From: Ruegeria sp. HKCCD4315
Lineage (GTDB): Bacteria > Pseudomonadota > Alphaproteobacteria > Rhodobacterales > Rhodobacteraceae
NCBI RefSeq assembly: GCF_013112245.1
Contig: NZ_WVRN01000004.1
Location: 13,131 to 77,130, forward strand
Direction of reading: 5' to 3'
DNA length: 64,000 nt
Shown: positions 36,734 to 45,135 of the stretch, one piece after another
Layout of the letters: each line of letters starts with the position of its first letter
Numbering within the stretch: the stretch's first letter is position 1
Position numbers and translations under genes: made by a program
The notes under the pieces: generated by a model
What the model saw: only the letters and a program-made list of their open reading frames with translations
What the model was told of the DNA's origin: nothing
Database searches by the model: none

Positions 36734-38008
36734 TTATCCGGTACCGGTTTCAAAGGCCCCGCCCTCCAGTGCCGCGGCCAACTCTGGGTTTCCTGCATCA
36801 TGCGCTGCGCGCGCAAGCGCTGCGCCATACGTCTCCAGCACGGGTGTTTCGTGCCAGATTTCCAGAAACGCCTGGCGTGCTGCAGCACCCTGTACCGCGC
36901 GCTGGTCGGGCTGGTGCTGAAGGTTACGCATTGCCGCGATCAGGTCATCCTCGGTTTCGAACAGCTCTCCGCCCCCTGCCCGCTGGACGATTTCGGGGAA
37001 CGGGCCCAGCCGTCGGGCAATCACCGGTGTGCCCAGCCGGAAGCTTTCGATCAGGATGATGCCGAAGGTTTCATAACAAACCGAAGGCACAATCAGCCCC
37101 AGTGCGCCACGATAGTAAGCGTTCAATTCGTCAGGTGTCTTGCGGCCCAGGAACTTGATCCGGTCATTGCCTGCGGCCTGTGCCTTCAACTCATCCGCGT
37201 AATCACCATCGCCAAGGATCAGCAGATCGGCATCCGGGTAACGATCAAAGGCGGGGAAGACATCCTGCAACCCCTTGATCTTTTCCAGCCGACCGACAAA
37301 CAGGAAATAGGGACGTTCATGCGCCGCCGGTTCCGGCAAGGCGCTCTGGTCCAGATCGGGCAGGAAATAGGGCAGTACCTGCATCTCCTGACGCAAGCCA
37401 AACTCGCGATGTTTGGCGCGGCTAAATTCGCTTTTGGCAATGATCAGATCCATGTGATCCAGCGCCCGGTCCAGTGCGCCGGTATAGCGCCACAACTGCG
37501 GCGGGCGTTTGTAATTCAGCACACAGCGCAAGCACTGGCGATCATCGCACAGTTCCCGCCCATGCCGCCAAAGAACGTGGGTTGGACAGACCAACCAGTG
37601 TTCATGCGCCTCATAGACTTTCAGCCCCTCTCCCATCGGCAACAGGCCGGGCCCGCCGATCAGCGAAGTGTTGTTGTGCCAGATGATATCCGGCTTCCGC
37701 TCGGCCAGTATCTCGCGGATGCGCGCGCCATGAATCACCGGGCGGCCCATCTGTTGGGTCAGCAGGTTCGACATCATGCCATTGCGGCTGCGCAATCCGA
37801 TCCGACGCACCCCGTCAGGGGGCCCTTCGGGCTGCGGCTTGCCGCCCAGGATCAGATAGCTGTCTTCGTCATGCACCACCGTCACATCGTGCCCCCGCGC
37901 CACAAGCGCCCGGGCCATGCGCTGAATGCCAATGGCATCGCCGCCAAAGGAATAAGGGGGATAAAATGTAGTGAACATCAAAATGCGCAGGGACTGCATG
38001 TGACTCAA
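36734..38008 (-). CDS. glycosyltransferase family 4 with Cys-rich segment
   Basis: A 424-residue GT-B enzyme. The N-terminal RILMFTTFYPPYSFGGDAIGIQRMARAL is typical for GT4; the donor region has YFLFVGRLEKIKGLQDVFPAF and YETFGIILIESFRLGTPVIARRLG with the E-x7-E pattern. Around residues 140-165 a Cys-rich stretch CPTHVLWRHGRELCDDRQCLRC contains four cysteines, possibly binding a metal, as seen in some GT4 subgroups. It starts at ATG 38008 or 37999. It is convergent with the GMC-like gene, and 133 bases separate its start from the next GT4 gene on the same strand. Confidence 0.86.
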   Translation of the reverse strand: MSHMQSLRILMFTTFYPPYSFGGDAIGIQRMARALVARGHDVTVVHDEDSYLILGGKPQPEGPPDGVRRIGLRSRNGMMSNLLTQQMGRPVIHGARIREILAERKPDIIWHNNTSLIGGPGLLPMGEGLKVYEAHEHWLVCPTHVLWRHGRELCDDRQCLRCVLNYKRPPQLWRYTGALDRALDHMDLIIAKSEFSRAKHREFGLRQEMQVLPYFLPDLDQSALPEPAAHERPYFLFVGRLEKIKGLQDVFPAFDRYPDADLLILGDGDYADELKAQAAGNDRIKFLGRKTPDELNAYYRGALGLIVPSVCYETFGIILIESFRLGTPVIARRLGPFPEIVQRAGGGELFETEDDLIAAMRNLQHQPDQRAVQGAAARQAFLEIWHETPVLETYGAALARAAHDAGNPELAAALEGGAFETGTG

Positions 38009-38141
38009 ACCGGATTACCAATGACTTTCCGATATGAAAGCATGATCCATACCATGATCGAAAGATGGAACTTGCCCTGAAGCCCTGTTCACAGGCTGTG
38101 TTGCGGGCATGCTGCAAAGGAATGCAGCTTTTGTCCGCAGC

Positions 38142-39284
38142 TCAGTCAAGAAGACTGAAATAAAGCGCCTCGATCTGCCGATTGATGTGGTCTGGATCAA
38201 ACCGGCTCTCTTTCGACCTGTCCAAGGCCCTGGCTGCCATGTCGGCGCGCTTTTGGTCATCTTCGAGAATATGCTCAACAGCCTGCGTGATCGCCGCGAC
38301 ATCGCCGATTGGCACACAGGCACCGACCGTATCATGCACCAGTTCGTGAACACCCGAACAATCGGTGGCCACAACCGGGGTTCCAACCTGGAACGCTTCG
38401 GCAATAGAGATGGGCAGCGCCTCCCACCGCGAGGTCAGCAACATCAGATCCGCTGCCCGCAAATAGCGATAGGGAACCTCGGTACGTCCGGCGAAAAACA
38501 AATGCTCATCCAGACCACGCTGTGTCGCCAGCGCCCGCATCTCCTGATCCAGCGGCCCATCCCCGACAACGACAAAGCGATAGCCGGGATGGGTGTCCTT
38601 CAGACGCGCGACGCAATCGATCAAGACGTCAATGCCCTTTTGATAGGCCACCCGCGCGAGAGAGACGACAAGATGCGTGCCACCGCGCAGTAAGGTGTCG
38701 CGCAGCGCAGCAACATCCTCGGCCGTGTCCGAGGGCGGCGGTTTGATACCTAAGCCAATCACCCGCAGCTTGTCCTGCGGAATGCCCGCGATCTCGGCCA
38801 GATCATCTGCGGCCCGGTGGCTGGGCGTAACCACCAGGTCGGCATGACGTGCAATGGTTCCAAACCCTTTGATCCGTTGGGGGTCCGATCCGTGATAGGT
38901 CACGACAAGCGGTATATTCAGATTCAGCCGTGCCAGCAGCGCCACCAATGCTGGGGCCGATTCATGCGCGTGGATCACATCGATCTGTGAAGACACAAGC
39001 CAACGGCGTAGCGCGGCAGCCCCACGCCCTGCATTGGCCAGACGGCGCGGCAATGTGCCTCCATCACCACCGACATAACGCGTCGGGATGGGCAGGAACC
39101 TATCTTCGGCCCATTCCCCGGCCCATTCATCCGGTGTTCCCGCCAGATAGAGATCATGACCACGCGCTTTGAGCCAGGTGCTCAGATCAAACGCGTGCCG
39201 GGCGATCCCGCCCAACCCGAAATCAGAGCATGTCTGTACGATACGCAAGGGTTTCAGGCTATCTTGGATCGATTCAGGGCGCAT
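38142..39284 (-). CDS. glycosyltransferase family 4
   Basis: A 380-residue GT-B enzyme. LRIVQTCSDFGLGGIARHAFDLSTWLK opens the N-terminal domain with the usual glycine-rich loop; VVSLARVAYQKGIDVLIDCVARLK and WEALPISIAEAFQVGTPVVATDCSG form the donor-binding domain with the E-x7-E pattern. ATG 39284 is chosen because it lies just before the first conserved strand; ATG 39308 and 39377 are also in frame and none has a strong ribosome site. It is divergent from the GT2 gene at 39530. Confidence 0.85.
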   Translation of the reverse strand: MRPESIQDSLKPLRIVQTCSDFGLGGIARHAFDLSTWLKARGHDLYLAGTPDEWAGEWAEDRFLPIPTRYVGGDGGTLPRRLANAGRGAAALRRWLVSSQIDVIHAHESAPALVALLARLNLNIPLVVTYHGSDPQRIKGFGTIARHADLVVTPSHRAADDLAEIAGIPQDKLRVIGLGIKPPPSDTAEDVAALRDTLLRGGTHLVVSLARVAYQKGIDVLIDCVARLKDTHPGYRFVVVGDGPLDQEMRALATQRGLDEHLFFAGRTEVPYRYLRAADLMLLTSRWEALPISIAEAFQVGTPVVATDCSGVHELVHDTVGACVPIGDVAAITQAVEHILEDDQKRADMAARALDRSKESRFDPDHINRQIEALYFSLLD

Positions 39285-39529
39285 GGAGAATCCAAATATT
39301 GCGGGCATAAATGGTGTAACAAGAGGGGAAGCAGATACCAAAAACTGACTTGGTGAGTAATCATTCAAACGATACAATTTGGCTTATCCGATAACATTAA
39401 CATCGTATTCGATACAATGATCATCCCCGACCGCCATTTGCATGTTCAACCGTGGCAAACTTTAATAGGCCGGGGTCAGGCAGAGCCAGACTGAGGACAC
39501 TGCACAAGACTGTTTTGGAGAGAGATATT

Positions 39530-40423
39530 ATGAAACAGGCCCAGATTTCGGTCATCATTCCCTGTGTCAATTCTCTGGCTGATTTCAGAACCTGCATGGC
39601 GGCGCTGCAAAACCAGACGGGCCCCCAGCCCGAGGTCATTGCCGTGGAGCGCCTTGGCCCTGAATTTGTAAGCAGCGTCAGATCAGAGTTCCCCGAAGTT
39701 CATGTGCTGTCAGTTGCGGCAGACGCAACAATCCCGCACATGCGTGCGGTTGGCATCCGCAGCGCCGGGGCCGAGGCAATCGGGATGATCGAGGATCACG
39801 TGATTGTTCCTCAGAACTGGACCGAGCGTATGCTGGCCGAACTGGCGGCAGAATCCGATGTTGTGGCCGGGCCGGTGGACAACGTGGCAACCGATACCCT
39901 GATCGATTGGGCGGCGTTTCTATGTGAATACAGCGCGGTTCTGCCACCGTTGAAAGACGGACCATCAGATTGGCTGCCGGGGAACAATACAGTCTATCGG
40001 CGTGACGTTCTGCAACAGTTCGACAGTGTTCTGGATGACGGCAAATGGGAAAACCATCTGCATGACCGGATGCGCGCCGAAGGCGTCACCCTGATATTGC
40101 GCAATGATATCGTCGCCGGGCACAAGATGCATTACACGTTCGGCCTCTATATGGCGCAGAGATATCTCTATTCCAAAAGCTTCGCCGGGGCCCGCGTTCG
40201 CGGTGAAGGGCTGGGGAAAAGGCTTCTTATGGGCTGTTTTGCCTTTGCCCTGCCGCCGCTTGTCTATGTCCGCGTGGTCAGGAACATCCTGTCCAAACGG
40301 CAGCATGTCCGGCAACTGCTGTTGTCCCTTCCACTTCTGGTACCGTTTTCGCTGTCCTGGGGGGCAGGCGAGATCGCCGGGTACTGGTTCGGGGCCGGGC
40401 AATCCTTGTCAAAAGTCCGCTAA
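39530..40423 (+). CDS. glycosyltransferase family 2-like, tandem copy 1
   Basis: A 297-residue GT-A-like protein. It opens with ISVIIPCVNSLADFRTCMAALQNQTG; the metal site is not a DxD but EDH in IGMIEDHVIVPQNW. C-terminal hydrophobic segments (FALPPLVYVRVVRN, LLLSLPLLVPFSLSWGAGEIAGYWFG) suggest membrane contact. It resembles the next gene in length, order of motifs and C-terminal ends (SLSWGAGEIAGYW and SMWALGELAGYIQ), so the two look like an old tandem duplication. ATG 39530 follows a purine-rich GAGAGAGA. Confidence 0.82.
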   Translation: MKQAQISVIIPCVNSLADFRTCMAALQNQTGPQPEVIAVERLGPEFVSSVRSEFPEVHVLSVAADATIPHMRAVGIRSAGAEAIGMIEDHVIVPQNWTERMLAELAAESDVVAGPVDNVATDTLIDWAAFLCEYSAVLPPLKDGPSDWLPGNNTVYRRDVLQQFDSVLDDGKWENHLHDRMRAEGVTLILRNDIVAGHKMHYTFGLYMAQRYLYSKSFAGARVRGEGLGKRLLMGCFAFALPPLVYVRVVRNILSKRQHVRQLLLSLPLLVPFSLSWGAGEIAGYWFGAGQSLSKVR

Positions 40424-40435
40424 GAGGGATCCGCC

Positions 40436-41380
40436 ATGCCTGAGCAGGATCCGTCACGGCCCGATATCTCGGTCATCGTCGCGATTGTCGACGGCAAAGA
40501 AGCGTTGCGCACATGCCTGCGCGCGCTGACGAAACAGACGGGTGACCAGACGGCCGAGATCATCATTCCCTATGATCAGCTCTCACACGAGGCCGCCGAT
40601 ATGGAATCAGAGTTTCCCGCATTCAGGTTTCTCGACCTCGGCGTGGTGGCTGGTGGCATGGTGCCGCGCAATGCGCTTGATCTGCACCGGTACTGGGATA
40701 TACGCCGCGCCAAGGGCATCAAAGCTGCCCGGGGACGCCTGATCGGCCTGATCGAAGACCGGGGTATTCCGGCACGAGACTGGATCACATCTGTCATTGA
40801 GTTACAGGAACAGACCGGGGCGGCGGCGGTGGGGGGATGTGCCGATAATGGCTATGATACCACTTGGAACTGGGCCATCCATATCTGCGATTTCAGCCGT
40901 TACATGGCCCCCGTTCCAACCGGTGAGGCCGATTTTCTATCAGCAACCAACGCCTGTTACAAAGCCGACACGCTGCACGCGCTGCACGCGCTTTATGAAC
41001 ACCGCTTCTATGAACCCTCAGTTCATGCCGCCCTGCAGGCAAAGGGTCACAAGCTGGTATTGTCGGATCGCCCGCGCACAACGCAGTACCGCCCGCGTAT
41101 CCCAACATCCAGGCTGGCCGTGGAATGGTTTCACTGGGGCCGCAAATATGCCCGCATCCACACCGGTGAAATTTCGACGGGTCATCGCCTTTTTCGCGCG
41201 GCCGTGACTCCCCTTCTGCCTTTTGTTCTGTTCTTGCGGCACCTACGCACCCAGCGGCAAAAGAAAATCTATCTCCGCCAATTCCGGAGGGCGTCTCCGC
41301 TTGTTTTCCTGATCGTCAGCATGTGGGCCCTGGGTGAGCTAGCCGGCTACATCCAGGGCACTGAACCCGAGATTGTCTAG
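40436..41380 (+). CDS. glycosyltransferase family 2-like, tandem copy 2
   Basis: A 314-residue GT-A-like protein, related to the gene before it: ISVIVAIVDGKEALRTCLRALTKQTG at the N-terminus, an EDR replacing DxD in IGLIEDRGIPARDW, and a C-terminal membrane-like end. The match is strongest in the first strand, around the ED motif and in the last 25 residues. It starts 12 bases after copy 1 with GAGGGA in front. With the unusual metal site, activity may need proof. It ends two bases from the convergent oxidoreductase gene. Confidence 0.82.
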   Translation: MPEQDPSRPDISVIVAIVDGKEALRTCLRALTKQTGDQTAEIIIPYDQLSHEAADMESEFPAFRFLDLGVVAGGMVPRNALDLHRYWDIRRAKGIKAARGRLIGLIEDRGIPARDWITSVIELQEQTGAAAVGGCADNGYDTTWNWAIHICDFSRYMAPVPTGEADFLSATNACYKADTLHALHALYEHRFYEPSVHAALQAKGHKLVLSDRPRTTQYRPRIPTSRLAVEWFHWGRKYARIHTGEISTGHRLFRAAVTPLLPFVLFLRHLRTQRQKKIYLRQFRRASPLVFLIVSMWALGELAGYIQGTEPEIV

Positions 41381-41382
41381 GA

Positions 41383-42435
41383 TCAGGGCCGGACCGGTTC
41401 CAGCACAGGCAGGTCGACGGCCTGGCCGGTCCGGGTGCTTTCCGCGACGGCGTTGGCAATCTCGATCGAGCGGAGCCCGGCGTTGCCATCTGCGATCCTG
41501 ACGCTGAGATCACCTGAGCACAGCTTCAGGAAATCCTGCAACTCGGCAGCGAAAGACAACTTGGCAGTGGATTTCCAAGAGAACAACTTTTCCCGAATCG
41601 CAATGTCGAAATACTGACGCTTTGTTGTTGTTGGCTTTCCACCAGGCTCTGTCAGGGTCACCAGCGTGTTTTTCATCGGCGCATAAGCCCCCTGTACCAT
41701 GCCGTGTGTACCATGAGCCTCAATCACAAAGTCATATCCCCGCCACTCATCCCAGGTGGCCTGATATATCGCGGCAAGACCTTCGGGGTTCTTGAACACG
41801 GCCATGGCATTGTCCTCGGACCCCGGCAGGTTCCAGACGCTTTCGCTCGCCACGCCATAGACCGACGTCACCTCGCCCAACAAATGGCGCACCAGGTCGG
41901 TCAGGTGAATGCCGATATCCCACATCGCGCCGCCCCCGGCGGTAGGTGTCCGGTATTCCCAGTCATGGGTGAAATGAGCCAGCCCATCATGTCCGCCAAA
42001 CGCACGCACATGGGTGAGATCCCCGATCTTGCCGCTGGTCACGGCGTCTTTGACATACGCAAAAGCCGGGTAATAGCGCATATTGAACCCGGTCGCGACC
42101 ACACGGCCCGCTTCTTTGGCCGTTTCCAGAATCCTGCGGCAGGTTTCAACGTTGTTGGCCATCGGCTTTTCGACAAGCACATACATGCCGCGTTGCAGGG
42201 CGGTAATGCAGGGGTCTTCATGCGTATGCGGCGGTGTAGAAACCACCACGGCATCCATCTCGGTCTCAAAGAATTGCGCGGGGTCGGTAAAGACCGGAGC
42301 CCCCCCGGCCACGCGGCGCGCCGCTTCTTCGGACAGATCAAGAACTGCCGCCAGTGTCGTGTCCGGGCATTCTTGGATGGTTTCGACCCTGAGTTTGCCA
42401 ATTTTCCCGGCACCGCCCACAACCCCAATACGCAT
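41383..42435 (-). CDS. Gfo/Idh/MocA family sugar oxidoreductase
   Basis: A 350-residue NAD(P)-dependent oxidoreductase: MRIGVVGGAGKIGKLRVETIQ is the Rossmann motif, YVLVEKPMANNVETCRRI holds the EKP catalytic lysine, and GGAMWDIGIHLTDLVRHLLGEV carries the conserved GGxxxDxGxH segment. These enzymes oxidise or reduce nucleotide-sugar or free sugar carbons, often the 3-keto step of amino sugar synthesis. It is divergent from the epimerase at 42619; the roughly 180-base gap holds both promoters. Confidence 0.87.
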   Translation of the reverse strand: MRIGVVGGAGKIGKLRVETIQECPDTTLAAVLDLSEEAARRVAGGAPVFTDPAQFFETEMDAVVVSTPPHTHEDPCITALQRGMYVLVEKPMANNVETCRRILETAKEAGRVVATGFNMRYYPAFAYVKDAVTSGKIGDLTHVRAFGGHDGLAHFTHDWEYRTPTAGGGAMWDIGIHLTDLVRHLLGEVTSVYGVASESVWNLPGSEDNAMAVFKNPEGLAAIYQATWDEWRGYDFVIEAHGTHGMVQGAYAPMKNTLVTLTEPGGKPTTTKRQYFDIAIREKLFSWKSTAKLSFAAELQDFLKLCSGDLSVRIADGNAGLRSIEIANAVAESTRTGQAVDLPVLEPVRP

Positions 42436-42618
42436 GGTTTACTCCTCGTAAAATAACTGCGGGCAACCTGAAACTGGGCGCCCCCTACCGTGTAACACTA
42501 TTCAATTGAAGATCGTGAATTCATCCCCTGCGCAGTAGCATAGGTACCTGCCCTGCGCTAGGCTTGTGCAATACAACACGTTGCTTTGAATCGTGGGTTT
42601 GAGGAAGGGCCGTAAACC

Positions 42619-43704
42619 GTGACACCGGTAGGATCGGAACAACTCGGCGGTACATCTGTCCTTGTAACCGGGGCAACGGGCTTTATTGGCAAGCGGCTTG
42701 TCCCTGCCCTGCTGCAAATCGGTGCCCGGGTTACAGTCGTGCTGCGCAGTCGCCATGGCGCAGCCACCCTCAAAAGAATGGGTGCACGGGTTGTGACCGG
42801 ATCCATGGCCGACAGGGCGACTATGGAAACTGTTCTGCGCGATCAGGATGTATTGTTTCACCTGGCTTATGACATGCGCGCAACGGCAGCCGATAATCTG
42901 GCCCAATTCGACGTGCTGCGCACAGCCGCCGAAACCGCAGGAGTCGGGCGGATTGTTCATATCAGCTCGATTGTGACCTATGATGGCTGGCCTCAACAGG
43001 ACCTGACCGAAGACAGTTCCAGCGCCCGCGCAGGCGGTGGCCAGTACCGGCAGGCCAAAAGAGCGATGGAGCAGGCCCTGACAGACGGCGCTTGTCCGGT
43101 GGCGATCTTGCAGCCGACACTGGTCTATGGTCCAGGCAGTATGTTCTGGACCGATCAACTGGCCGCGTGGCTGGCGGCGGGAACCGTAGTGCTACCCAAC
43201 CCCGAGGGGGTGTGCAACGCGGTCTTTGTGGACGATCTGGTTCTGGCCATGCTGCGCGCGGCAACCGTTCCGGGTCTGCAACAGGAGCGCTTCATTATAT
43301 CCGGCGCCGCTCCAATTGCCTGGTCGGATTTGCTGAACGGTTATGCCGACATCATTGGTCAGGGCAACGTGCATCACGTCCCGCTTGCCGATCTCAAGGC
43401 GCGTCTGTCGCCGGAAACACCGGATGACAGCGCAGACACGCAATCTCTGGCCGCGCGGATCAGCGCGGCGGCACGGGTCTGGATAGGTCGGGACAGGTTC
43501 GAAAAACTGGTACATCGGGTCAAACAGCACCTGCCGCAATCGGATGTGGTTTACCCCGACCGCTACATGCTGGATCTGCTTTCCGCCAAAGGCCAATGCC
43601 GGATTGACCACGCCCGCACCCGGCTGGGATACGCCCCTACGCATGACCTTGAGGCTGGTCTGGCCGCCACCCGCGATCATTTGCAGGCGCGATTTCCAAA
43701 ATAG
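42619..43704 (+). CDS. NAD-dependent epimerase/dehydratase (extended SDR)
   Basis: A 361-residue extended SDR with SVLVTGATGFIGKRLVPALLQ at the N-terminus, the catalytic Ser region VHISSIVTYDG and the YxxxK motif as QYRQAKRAMEQAL, then QPTLVYGPGS. The C-terminal third is longer than in plain epimerases. A GTG start at 42619 has GAGGAAGGG about ten bases upstream. It precedes a GT4 gene by 35 bases on the same strand. It likely reduces or epimerises a nucleotide sugar for that transferase. Confidence 0.83.
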   Translation: MTPVGSEQLGGTSVLVTGATGFIGKRLVPALLQIGARVTVVLRSRHGAATLKRMGARVVTGSMADRATMETVLRDQDVLFHLAYDMRATAADNLAQFDVLRTAAETAGVGRIVHISSIVTYDGWPQQDLTEDSSSARAGGGQYRQAKRAMEQALTDGACPVAILQPTLVYGPGSMFWTDQLAAWLAAGTVVLPNPEGVCNAVFVDDLVLAMLRAATVPGLQQERFIISGAAPIAWSDLLNGYADIIGQGNVHHVPLADLKARLSPETPDDSADTQSLAARISAAARVWIGRDRFEKLVHRVKQHLPQSDVVYPDRYMLDLLSAKGQCRIDHARTRLGYAPTHDLEAGLAATRDHLQARFPK

Positions 43705-43739
43705 CATCTCGTAACAAAAGTATTCAGGATTTCAGAGTT

Positions 43740-44915
43740 TTGCCCCATATCACCATTGACGCCACATCCTGGGAAAACGAACGCGGCTTTGGCCGGTTCA
43801 CCCGCAACCTGATTGTCGCGCTGGCCGCCCGTGACAGCGGTTTCCGCTATACGCTTCTGTTCGATCAGGAGCCCACACGGCCGGTGCCCGATGGGGTGAA
43901 AACCCTTGTCGCGGGGTCTGACACCTCGATGTCCGAGGCCTCATCAGGGGCCAAAGCCCGGGGGGGGGCTGATCTGATGACAATGGCGCGGGCGGCACGG
44001 CGCATTGAATGTGATGTCTTCTTCTACCCCGCCGTGTATTCCTATTTTCCCCTACCCGCCCGACGGCCAACGGTTGTGTGTTATCACGACACGATCCCTG
44101 AACGCTTTCCTGACCTGATCTTTCCCAAACGCCTCAATTTCCGCCTATGGCAGATAAAATGCTGGCTGGCCAAAAAGCAGGCAACGCGGGTCATGACGAT
44201 TTCAGAAGCCTCGGCAAAAGATCTGACGCGCCTCCTGCATATCCCGCGGGACCGGATCGACATCATCACCGAAGGTGCGGAATCCATGTTTCGTCCGATC
44301 GGGGATCAATCCGTTCTCATCAAGGCCAGACAGACCTATGGCATTCCGCCCGAGGCGCCGCTTCTGGTCTATTTGGGCGGTTTCAATCGCCACAAGAATG
44401 TGCTGCGCCTGATTGAGGCCATGCCCCGTATTCTAGCGCACGTACCCGACGTCTATCTAGCCATTGTCGGGCGCACAACCGGGGCGCGGTTCTGGGACAA
44501 TATCGAAGATCTCAAAGCCAGCGCAGCATCGGATGCCGCCCGATCCGAACACATCCTCTTTACCGGCGAGATCGACGACACGGGTTTGTCAGCTCTACTC
44601 AATACTGCCGACGCGCTGGTCTTTCCCTCGCTTTGGGAAGGGTTCGGCCTGCCCGCACTCGAGGCGATGTCCTGCGGCACCCCGGTTTTGTCCTCAGATC
44701 GAGGCAGCCTGCCCGAGGTTGTGGGCGATGGCGGGCTTTATTACGATCCCCTGTCCGACCAGGCCCTGGCGGATCAGGCCGTTCGCCTGCTGACCGAACC
44801 CGACCTGCGGGATGACTTGTCACAAAAAGCCCTAGCGCGGGCGTCAGAGTTCAGCTGGGACAAGGGAGCAGAGCTAGCCGAGGCCTCGTTCCGGCGCGCG
44901 ATGTGCTCAAAATAA
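43740..44915 (+). CDS. glycosyltransferase family 4
   Basis: A 391-residue GT-B enzyme with ITIDATSWENERGFGRFTRNLI in the N-terminal domain, VVCYHDTIPERFPDLIFPKRLN, LVYLGGFNRHKNVLRLIEAM and the donor-binding WEGFGLPALEAMSCGTPVLSSDRGSLPEV with the E-x7-E motif. TTG 43740 is the most likely start because the first strand begins directly after it, although no good ribosome site is seen. A terminator-like hairpin follows at 45047. Confidence 0.86.
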   Translation: MPHITIDATSWENERGFGRFTRNLIVALAARDSGFRYTLLFDQEPTRPVPDGVKTLVAGSDTSMSEASSGAKARGGADLMTMARAARRIECDVFFYPAVYSYFPLPARRPTVVCYHDTIPERFPDLIFPKRLNFRLWQIKCWLAKKQATRVMTISEASAKDLTRLLHIPRDRIDIITEGAESMFRPIGDQSVLIKARQTYGIPPEAPLLVYLGGFNRHKNVLRLIEAMPRILAHVPDVYLAIVGRTTGARFWDNIEDLKASAASDAARSEHILFTGEIDDTGLSALLNTADALVFPSLWEGFGLPALEAMSCGTPVLSSDRGSLPEVVGDGGLYYDPLSDQALADQAVRLLTEPDLRDDLSQKALARASEFSWDKGAELAEASFRRAMCSK

Positions 44916-45046
44916 CCGGAATATTCCAAACCCGGTTTCCCTCAGAAAACCTCGACAGTCTTAACTCATTCGCATAATTGGGCAATTATTGGAAACATGC
45001 TGCGCCGCTCTCGATCCAGGCCGACAAATATATTGGATTCGCACCC

Positions 45047-45080
45047 ATTCCACCCTATCCGTGAAGAGGGGTGGAATTTT
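45047..45080 (+). terminator. rho-independent terminator-like hairpin
   Basis: ATTCCACCC at 45047-45055 pairs perfectly with GGGTGGAAT at 45069-45077 around a 13-base loop, followed by T residues to 45080. It is 130 bases after the GT4 gene and only 55 bases before the start of the dehydrogenase gene at 45136. It may simply end the upstream transcript or act as an attenuator in the leader of the next gene. A second short palindrome, ATAATTG-GG-CAATTAT at 44974-44989, lies upstream of it. Confidence 0.65.
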
Positions 45081-45135
45081 CGGCACCCAGGATGCCAATT
45101 GATTTCAGTGTGACTTTGTACGATCAGGATAGATT

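Noticed and set aside
36491..38080. A 529-codon plus-strand frame opposite the GT4 gene
   Set aside because: It begins inside the GMC-like gene and runs antisense to a GT4 with full motifs; no family features in its product.
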